From Flavobacterium tiangeerense (GTDB lineage Bacteria > Bacteroidota > Bacteroidia > Flavobacteriales > Flavobacteriaceae): a DNA stretch of 64,000 nucleotides. Each line of letters begins with the position of its first letter. Position 1 is the stretch's first letter. The position numbers were made by a program, and so were the translations under genes. The notes under the pieces are model-generated. The model saw only the letters and a program-made list of their open reading frames with translations, did not search any database and had not been told where the DNA came from. Below are positions 57,928 through 64,000 of this stretch, piece by piece. Where the stretch lies: NCBI RefSeq assembly GCF_007830355.1, contig NZ_VLKO01000003.1:248231-312230 (forward strand). Reading direction: 5' to 3'.

Positions 57928-59952
57928 TTGAAGCCTACTTTTTATATTATTCTTTTGTTTCTTATTTTGGGTGTGAGCTGCACTCAAAAAAATACAGTTT
58001 CTAAAAATGAAGAGAAACCAAAAGATAGTTTAGAGATTTTTTTCTCCTTGGCTAACAATTTTGATTTATCTCTAGATCAAAGACAGCAGTACATACAAAA
58101 AGCTTCGGCAATAGTCAAACTTCAAAATAATGATTCTGTCTACCGAACAAATTTATTTAAAATAGCCAATCGATATTATAACTTAGATCGTTTTGAGGAT
58201 TATAAAAAAACGGTTACTTATATTATAAAAAAATCTGAAGCCAAACAAGATGCTCAAAGTGTAGCAAAAGGAAATGCTTATTTAGGCGACTATTTTCTTT
58301 TGAAAGAACGGGCAGACAGTGCTTTTTATTACTACAATAAAGCCGAAAATAAATATTTAGAGTTAAATGATACCTATAATGTTGCGTTAACGATTCTTAA
58401 TAAAGCCACGTTACAGTATATGGAAAGCGATTTTTTAGGAGCTGAAATGGCAGTTTTTAAAGTTTTAAAAGTTTTAAAAAACACAAATTATAACGATATT
58501 TTATACGATTCTTACAATCTTCTGGGTCAGATCTATAATGAACTTGAGGATTACAGCAATGCTATCGAGTATCATAACAAGGCATTATCTAGTATAGATG
58601 ATAAACTAATGAAATCGTTTGCTCAGCCAAAAGCAACTTCTTACAATAACATTGGATTTGTATATCAAAACAAGAAAATGTTTCGTGAAGCAAAAACATA
58701 TTTTGAAAAGGGACTAGAACAGAAAAATGTTTTTAAAGATAAGCCCGCTTTGTTTGCTATGTTGTTAAATAATTTAGCCTATACTAAATTTCAACTTAAA
58801 GAGAATGAGGGGTTACCTCAATTGTTTTTTCAATCTTTAAGGATAAGAGACAGTTTGCAAATTACTACAGGTATTATTGCAAGTAAAATTAATATTTCAG
58901 AGTATTTTTTGTCAAAAAAGGATACTCTAAAAGCTTTACAATTTGCTAATGAAGCATTGTATTTATCTAAAAAAGCAAACAATTCTCGTAGTACATTAAA
59001 TTCATTAAAGCAATTGTCTTTGGTAGACCCTAAAAATACAGCATATTATAGTAAAGAATATATTGTAGTTAGTGAAAGGAGACAAAAATCAGATCGTGCT
59101 ATAGGAAACAAATTTTCTCGTATAGAATTTGAAACAGAAGAAGTTATTGAAAAAAATGACTACTTAACCACCAAAAACCGAAATTTATTATACGGTTTGA
59201 TTTCATTTGTAACAGTAGGATTGTTGCTTTACCTAGTTAAAAATCAAAGAAATAAAAACAAGGTGTTGCTTTATAAACAAAGACAACAAAAAGCAAATGA
59301 AGATATTTACAATTTAATGATTTCGCAACAAAGTACGATAGACTTAGGGCGAGTTAAAGAAAAGAAAAGAGTAGCTCAAGAGTTGCACGATGGGGTTTTG
59401 GGTAGAATATTTGGTCTTAGGATAAACTTAGACACCTTGAACCAATTTGATGATTCAAATGCTATTGAAAAACGAAATGAATACTTAGTAGAACTGCGTA
59501 ACATTGAGCAAGATTTACGGGAAATATCACATGATTTAAGCAGAGAGAATAAAGAGTTGATCAATAATTTTGTAGTCATTTTACACAATCTTCTTGAAGA
59601 ACAAAGAAAAACTTTTTCTACAAATTTACACGCAAGTATTGACAATGCTATTGATTGGGACGCAATAAGTAATTCTATCAAAATCAATATTTATAGAATT
59701 GTGCAAGAAAGTTTACAAAACATAAATAAATATGCACATGCTAATTCCATCCATGTGAAGTGTTTAAAAAATGAGGATCAACTAATTTTAGAAATTATTG
59801 ATGATGGAATTGGTTTTAACACAATCAAAGCAAAAAAAGGAATAGGTTTGCAGAATATCAGGTCAAGAGCCTTAGATTGTAATGGGACTGCAATAATTAA
59901 TTCTATAATTAGTAAAGGGACCCATATTACAATTACAATACATTTAGTATAA
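57928..59952 (+). CDS. TPR-containing membrane histidine kinase (HisKA_3 type)
   Basis: A 674-residue sensor kinase starting at TTG. The N-terminus has a signal and a possible lipobox (LILGVSC). About 370 residues of TPR repeats (for example YYNKAENKYLELND, AIEYHNKALSSI and NIGFVYQNKKMFREAKTYFEKGL) face the periplasm. A membrane segment lies at about residues 420-438 (YGLISFVTVGLLLYLV). The cytosolic part has the HisKA_3 dimerisation helix with phosphoacceptor His487 (AQELHDGVLG) and an HATPase_c domain (IVQESLQNINKYAHA, IIDDGIGF, KGIGLQNIRSRA). It is followed by its likely response regulator after 19 bases, and preceded by the peptide genes. Confidence 0.9.
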   Translation: MKPTFYIILLFLILGVSCTQKNTVSKNEEKPKDSLEIFFSLANNFDLSLDQRQQYIQKASAIVKLQNNDSVYRTNLFKIANRYYNLDRFEDYKKTVTYIIKKSEAKQDAQSVAKGNAYLGDYFLLKERADSAFYYYNKAENKYLELNDTYNVALTILNKATLQYMESDFLGAEMAVFKVLKVLKNTNYNDILYDSYNLLGQIYNELEDYSNAIEYHNKALSSIDDKLMKSFAQPKATSYNNIGFVYQNKKMFREAKTYFEKGLEQKNVFKDKPALFAMLLNNLAYTKFQLKENEGLPQLFFQSLRIRDSLQITTGIIASKINISEYFLSKKDTLKALQFANEALYLSKKANNSRSTLNSLKQLSLVDPKNTAYYSKEYIVVSERRQKSDRAIGNKFSRIEFETEEVIEKNDYLTTKNRNLLYGLISFVTVGLLLYLVKNQRNKNKVLLYKQRQQKANEDIYNLMISQQSTIDLGRVKEKKRVAQELHDGVLGRIFGLRINLDTLNQFDDSNAIEKRNEYLVELRNIEQDLREISHDLSRENKELINNFVVILHNLLEEQRKTFSTNLHASIDNAIDWDAISNSIKINIYRIVQESLQNINKYAHANSIHVKCLKNEDQLILEIIDDGIGFNTIKAKKGIGLQNIRSRALDCNGTAIINSIISKGTHITITIHLV

Positions 59953-59971
59953 ACATTAAATACTAGAAAAA

Positions 59972-60667
59972 ATGACAATTGAAGCCCCAGCTAAAATTAA
60001 ATTTAATAATAATATTTTAATCGTAGATGATCATCCTTTTATAATTGAAGGGTATAAGAATGCTATTACTCGCTATAAAACCGATGAGTACACATTCATG
60101 ATTGATCAAGCTAAAAACTGTGAAACAGCCTATGATATTATTACTAATCCAGAAACGGCTCCTTTTGATATTGCTTTCCTTGACATCAGTATGCCTCCTT
60201 TTGAAAGTAAAAATATTTTCTCAGGTGAGGATTTAGCTAAGTTACTCCAAAGATACATGCCTAATTGTAAAATTATTTTACTGACTATGTATACTGAATT
60301 ATTGAAAATCAAAACGATTGTTAAAACCATCAATCCAGCTGGTTTGATTGTAAAAAATGATCTTAATTTTGAAGTTTTGATTTTTGCAATTGACACGATT
60401 ATCAACAATAAAAAATACTATAGTGATTCTATTGTACGTATGTTGGAATTAGTAGATGCAGATGCTGTTGAGATAGACGTTTTTGACAAACAAATATTAT
60501 TTCACTTATCTAAAGGAACAAAAAAAAGCGAATTAACACACTATATTCTTTTATCAGCAGGTGCCATTGAGAGAAGAAAGAAAGATTTAATGTTACTCTT
60601 AAAAATTGAAAGCGGATTAGATAAAGATCTGGTTCAAGAAGCTAAAGCAAAAGGATTGTTGTATTAA
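59972..60667 (+). CDS. NarL-like response regulator
   Basis: A 231-residue response regulator. The receiver has the acidic pair (ILIVDDHP), a normal phosphoacceptor Asp in FLDISMP, and Lys in GLIVKND. The C-terminal part (FDKQILFHLSKGTKKSELTH, then LSAGAIERRKKDLMLLL) fits a NarL/LuxR helix-turn-helix, though it is more divergent than usual. It lies 19 bases after the TPR histidine kinase and is its natural partner. In contrast to the LytTR protein upstream, its phosphoacceptor site is intact. Confidence 0.87.
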   Translation: MTIEAPAKIKFNNNILIVDDHPFIIEGYKNAITRYKTDEYTFMIDQAKNCETAYDIITNPETAPFDIAFLDISMPPFESKNIFSGEDLAKLLQRYMPNCKIILLTMYTELLKIKTIVKTINPAGLIVKNDLNFEVLIFAIDTIINNKKYYSDSIVRMLELVDADAVEIDVFDKQILFHLSKGTKKSELTHYILLSAGAIERRKKDLMLLLKIESGLDKDLVQEAKAKGLLY

Positions 60668-60750
60668 TTTTTTGATGCCAATTTTATTTTGAATCAACAT
60701 CAAAGGGCATTAGTATACATCAATACTATATAGAGATTCTTTTTATCAGA

Positions 60751-60796
60751 TAAAAAATGCCACAAAAAGTCTTGAACTTCTTGTGGCATTTTTAAA
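60751..60796. terminator. Bidirectional terminator
   Basis: A 13-bp outer stem AAAAATGCCACAA...TTGTGGCATTTTT with a smaller inner AGT/ACT pair, between the convergent response regulator and thiL genes. Confidence 0.88.
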
Positions 60797-60821
60797 TAGG
60801 TTCCGTTTTATAACCGAATAG

Positions 60822-61868
60822 TCATTCACTTAAAGCATCCCATCCACGGGCTTTGAGTGGAATTTTGGTATTTGCACGAGTGATTAAATGAATTCCTTCA
60901 CTTTCTTGGGTCATGTGACCAATAATTGTAAAGTTCGGATTGGCTTTTATTTTCTCAAAATCTTGTATTGAAATGGTAAATAACAACTCGTAATCTTCGC
61001 CGCCATTGATGGCAACAGTGGTGCTATCAATATTAAACTCTTCGCAAACATTGATAAACTGAGGGTCAATAGGTAATTTATCTTCATATAAATTACAACC
61101 TACTTTTGATTGTTTGCAAATATGCATGATCTCTGATGATAATCCATCTGATATGTCAATCATAGCCGTAGGTTTTACTTCTAGGGCATGTAATAATGTG
61201 CGCACATCTTTACGAGCTTCTGGCTTTAATTGACGTTCTATCAAATAAGTATAGGCGTCTAAGTCAGGTTGGTTATTTGGATTCACTTGAAACACTTGTT
61301 TCTCTCTCTCTAAGACTTGTAAACCCATGTAGGCAGCACCAATATCTCCAGTAACAACTAGTAAATCAGTTTCCTTAGCCCCATTTCTATACACGATTTC
61401 GTCTTCATTGGCTTCGCCAATAGCTGTTATACTTATGATCAATCCTTTTTGAGAGGATGTAGTGTCACCACCAATCACATCAACTTTGTATTCTGCAGCA
61501 GCATGTGTAATACCAGCAAATAATTCTTCTAAAGCTTCGAGTGGAAATCTGTTGGAAACGGCAACCGAAACGGTGATTTGAGTCGCCTTAGCATTCATGG
61601 CACAAATATCCGAAATGTTAACAACTACCGCTTTATATCCTAGGTGTTTTAAAGGCATGTATGCCAAATCAAAATGCACTCCTTCAATTAACAAGTCAGT
61701 AGACACTACCACTTTTTTGTCCTTGAAGTCTAAAACAGCTGCGTCATCACCAATTCCTTTTAGAGTAGAAGCTTGTGTAATTTCGAAGTTTTTTGTCAAG
61801 TGATCTATTAGGCCAAATTCTCCTAGTTGAGCAATGCTGGTGCGTTGTGGGTTTTTATCTTCTATCAT
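60822..61868 (-). CDS. thiL: Thiamine-monophosphate kinase
   Basis: A 348-residue enzyme that makes thiamine diphosphate from thiamine monophosphate with ATP. Motifs of the ThiL/PurM fold are GIGDDAAVLD, VSTDLLIEGVHFDLAYMPLKHLGYKAVVVNISDI, GGDTTSSQKGL, MIDISDGLSSEIMHICK and AINGGEDYELLFT. The N-terminus (RTSIAQLGEFGLIDHLTK) matches Bacteroidota enzymes. It is transcribed alone toward the shared terminator. Confidence 0.94.
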   Translation of the reverse strand: MIEDKNPQRTSIAQLGEFGLIDHLTKNFEITQASTLKGIGDDAAVLDFKDKKVVVSTDLLIEGVHFDLAYMPLKHLGYKAVVVNISDICAMNAKATQITVSVAVSNRFPLEALEELFAGITHAAAEYKVDVIGGDTTSSQKGLIISITAIGEANEDEIVYRNGAKETDLLVVTGDIGAAYMGLQVLEREKQVFQVNPNNQPDLDAYTYLIERQLKPEARKDVRTLLHALEVKPTAMIDISDGLSSEIMHICKQSKVGCNLYEDKLPIDPQFINVCEEFNIDSTTVAINGGEDYELLFTISIQDFEKIKANPNFTIIGHMTQESEGIHLITRANTKIPLKARGWDALSE

Positions 61869-62126
61869 TTAGCAAAGGTACAAAGGATTTTTGTTTGTCG
61901 CAAAGACTCAACGTTTCAAAGGATTTTTGAATCATCATAGATCAAAGGATTTATGGTTCTAAAAGTAGGTTTAAGTTAAAAGGAATTCATTTTTTTTACT
62001 TTGTTATTGTCATAAGGAACAGCAGTTTGCAATGCGAAAAAGGATAAAATAGTACTAAAAATAAGAAATAATTGGTAACATTTTAGTAAATAAGATACTA
62101 ATCTGACTTAACTAAACCAATAAATC

Positions 62127-63002
62127 ATGAAGTTAAAGATTAGTAACTTGAGCAAGACGTATAGCAATGGTGTAAAAGCATTGGATAATTTGAATTTAGA
62201 AATTGGAACGGGAATGTTCGGACTTTTGGGTCCTAATGGAGCGGGTAAATCTAGTTTAATGCGTACCATAGCTACTTTACAAAAACCGGATTCAGGATCC
62301 ATAGAGTTTGATGGAATTAATGTTCTTGAAAATCAAATGGAATTGCGTAAAATTTTGGGATACTTACCTCAAGAATTTGGTGTTTATCCTAATATGTCTG
62401 CAGAAGATTTACTAGATTATTTTGCCCGATTAAAAGGAATTTCATCTCAAAAAGAGCGAACAGTAATTGTCAAACAAGTATTGGAAGTTACTAATTTGTA
62501 TGACGTTAGAATGAAAAATGTAAATGGCTATTCAGGTGGTATGAAACAGCGTTTTGGTATTGCGCAATTGTTGTTAAATAATCCAAAGTTAATCATTGTT
62601 GATGAACCTACTGCTGGTTTAGATCCTGCGGAAAGACACCGTTTTTTAAACGTACTAAGAGAAATAGGTACAAATCATACCGTTATTTTTTCAACGCATA
62701 TTGTTGATGATGTAAAAGAATTATGTAATGAAATGGCCATTCTAAATGGTGGAAAAATATTAAATCAAAGTACTCCTAAAGCTGCAACAGCTGAACTTTC
62801 AGGTCAAATTTGGACCAAAATTATTGAAAGAGAAGCTTTGGAACAAAACGAAAAAGACTTTAATGTAATTTCTTCTAATTACAACCAAGACAACACGCTT
62901 AATATTAGGGTGTATAGTCAGGAAAAGCCAAATGAAAGTTTTGTTCAGGCAGAACCTCAGTTAGAAGATGTATATTTTGTTGCACTAAAAAAAGACCTAT
63001 AA
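62127..63002 (+). CDS. ABC transporter ATP-binding protein
   Basis: A 291-residue ABC ATPase. Walker A is GPNGAGKS (about residues 36-43), the Q-loop is in YLPQEFGVYP, the signature is YSGGMKQRFG, Walker B is LIIVDEPTAGLDP, and the H-loop His is in FSTHIVDD. The C-terminal extension beyond about residue 215 is typical of ABC-2 type exporter ATPases. The permease gene follows after one base. The 258-base gap upstream, divergent from thiL, holds no gene that I can support. Confidence 0.92.
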   Translation: MKLKISNLSKTYSNGVKALDNLNLEIGTGMFGLLGPNGAGKSSLMRTIATLQKPDSGSIEFDGINVLENQMELRKILGYLPQEFGVYPNMSAEDLLDYFARLKGISSQKERTVIVKQVLEVTNLYDVRMKNVNGYSGGMKQRFGIAQLLLNNPKLIIVDEPTAGLDPAERHRFLNVLREIGTNHTVIFSTHIVDDVKELCNEMAILNGGKILNQSTPKAATAELSGQIWTKIIEREALEQNEKDFNVISSNYNQDNTLNIRVYSQEKPNESFVQAEPQLEDVYFVALKKDL

Positions 63003-63003
63003 A

Positions 63004-64000
63004 ATGTTTGGAACCTTATTTACTTTTGAATTAAAAAGGTGGCAAAAAAATCCAACTTTTTATATATACGCCGGAATTTTCATGGCATTTTCTATGTTAA
63101 TGATGGCTAGTAGTCTTGGAATTTTTGATAGTTTTAAAACTACTACGGCCTCTAACGCTATGGCAAATTCGCCTATAGCATTAAACAATATGTTAAACGC
63201 ATTGTCAGTTTTCATTTATTTTTTATTGCCTTCCATAATAGGTGCGTCTGTTTATCGTGATTTTAAATATAACATGCATTCTATCTTGTTTTCGTATCCA
63301 TTTAGCAAATGGGATTACTTAATGAGTAAGTTTTTCAGTTCCTTATTAGTTGTTATTTTAATCACCCTTTGCGTTGGTTTAGGTGCTTTTTTAGCTTCAT
63401 TTTTACCAGGAGTAAATCCACAGTTATTGGGTCCGCATAGTTTTATGGCCTATTTGCAAAGTTACTTGATATTTGTAATCCCTAATTTGGCGTTTTTTGG
63501 TGTAATTGTTTTTTCAGTAGTAACAATTACCCGCAATATTTCGGTTGGTTTCATTACTGTCTTACTACTTTTATTTGTGCAAGGTATTGTAAGTAGTTTT
63601 ACAAAAGAAAGTGAGAATCGATTTTTGGTTGCGCTTTTTGACCCTTTTGGTGGTGAAGCTTTACGTTATTATACAAAGTATTGGACTGTTTACGAGAAAA
63701 ACGAAAATTTACTGCCTTTTAAGGGAGCTATTATTTACAATAGGGCAATCTGGTTGACTGTTTCTATGGTAATTCTAGGTCTTATGTACCGCTATTTTTC
63801 ATTTACTCAAACAGCATTAACACTAAGAAAAAGTAAAGATAACGAGCGTATTACAAAGAACAATTTTGGTGGAATCACTAAAGTCAACTTGCCTAAAGTA
63901 GGGTATGATTATTCAACCAAACAAAATTTGAAAACAGCTTGGAGTTTATCTCAAGTAGATTTTAAATTTATTGTGAAAAACTGGATATTTATCAGCATTG
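63004..64000 (+). CDS. ABC-2 type permease, N-terminal part (cut by window edge)
   Basis: An open frame starting at ATG 63004, one base after the stop of the ATPase gene, that runs without a stop to the window end (about 332 residues). It encodes an inner-membrane protein with six or so hydrophobic segments (IYAGIFMAFSMLMMASSL, LSVFIYFLLPSIIGASV, LLVVILITLCVGLGAFLAS, and others). In flavobacteria such permeases next to this kind of ATPase often continue into an M1-type aminopeptidase domain (recalled; the remaining part is outside the window). Confidence 0.85.
   Translation, partial: MFGTLFTFELKRWQKNPTFYIYAGIFMAFSMLMMASSLGIFDSFKTTTASNAMANSPIALNNMLNALSVFIYFLLPSIIGASVYRDFKYNMHSILFSYPFSKWDYLMSKFFSSLLVVILITLCVGLGAFLASFLPGVNPQLLGPHSFMAYLQSYLIFVIPNLAFFGVIVFSVVTITRNISVGFITVLLLLFVQGIVSSFTKESENRFLVALFDPFGGEALRYYTKYWTVYEKNENLLPFKGAIIYNRAIWLTVSMVILGLMYRYFSFTQTALTLRKSKDNERITKNNFGGITKVNLPKVGYDYSTKQNLKTAWSLSQVDFKFIVKNWIFISI

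Noticed and set aside
1..64000. tRNA, rRNA or CRISPR elements
   Set aside because: No cloverleaf, rRNA-like segment or regularly spaced direct-repeat array was seen by eye; a dedicated scan was not possible.

Overview
The window is a stretch of chromosome from a member of the Bacteroidota, almost certainly Flavobacterium or a close relative. The DNA is AT-rich. Many genes lack a Shine-Dalgarno sequence and are instead preceded by the Bacteroidota promoter pair TTG-N17-23-TAnnTTTG. The gene content is flavobacterial: PorZ of the type IX secretion system, an acpP-fabF-rnc-IPExxxVDY-pyk cluster, a THC0290_0291-type outer-membrane protein, a SusC-like TonB-dependent receptor and a fused patatin/Omp85 phospholipase. 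No rRNA, tRNA, CRISPR array, prophage or intact insertion sequence was seen. Both ends cut through genes: yicC on the left and an ABC permease on the right.

Layout. 0-5.7 kb: YicC, a DMT exporter, an ArsC/Spx-like reductase, a tandem pair of DinB-fold genes with an identical leader, a DUF3298 lipoprotein, a cystathionine gamma-synthase-type enzyme and an outer-membrane barrel. 6-10.5 kb: glutamate dehydrogenase, PorZ and RecO. 10.5-15 kb: an accessory block between recO and ileS, holding a C5 methyltransferase with a probable restriction partner, a YfiT-type protein, an unknown membrane protein, a MepB-family protein, palindromes and the 3' relic of an XRE regulator. 15-25.7 kb: housekeeping genes (ileS, a DksA-like gene, lspA, folate cyclo-ligase, uvrC) and the patatin/Omp85 gene. 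25.9-30.4 kb: tyrosine/tryptophan catabolism (homogentisate dioxygenase, HPPD, a TDO-family protein) with a small-RNA candidate. 30.4-42 kb: an M23 lipoprotein, pgi, a TonB receptor, RlpA, CYTH, a Gcr-type membrane protein, DNA polymerase IV and a PAS protein. 42-55.5 kb: BI-1, the pyk-rnc-fabF-acpP cluster, purN-rnhA, a PfkB kinase, an amidophosphoribosyltransferase, superoxide dismutase, ComF and glyS. 55.5-60.7 kb: a frameshifted surface-type gene, then a signalling locus. 60.8-64 kb: thiL and an ABC exporter.

The most unusual part is 56.3-60.7 kb. A LytTR regulator with a Glu in place of the phosphoacceptor Asp is followed by two small secreted-type peptide genes. Both end in, or contain, the same 11-residue motif NASVGGNKKND at the same residue positions (51-61), although 9 of the 11 codons differ silently. 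They are followed by a TPR histidine kinase with its own promoter and a NarL-like response regulator. This looks like a peptide plus two-component signalling module, but that role is an inference. Other points of interest are an intergenic stem-loop repeat family, one copy of which supplies the first ~49 codons of the patatin gene; a ~115-nt promoter-to-terminator RNA candidate at 28.5 kb; and a T9-tract frameshift at 55.88 kb.
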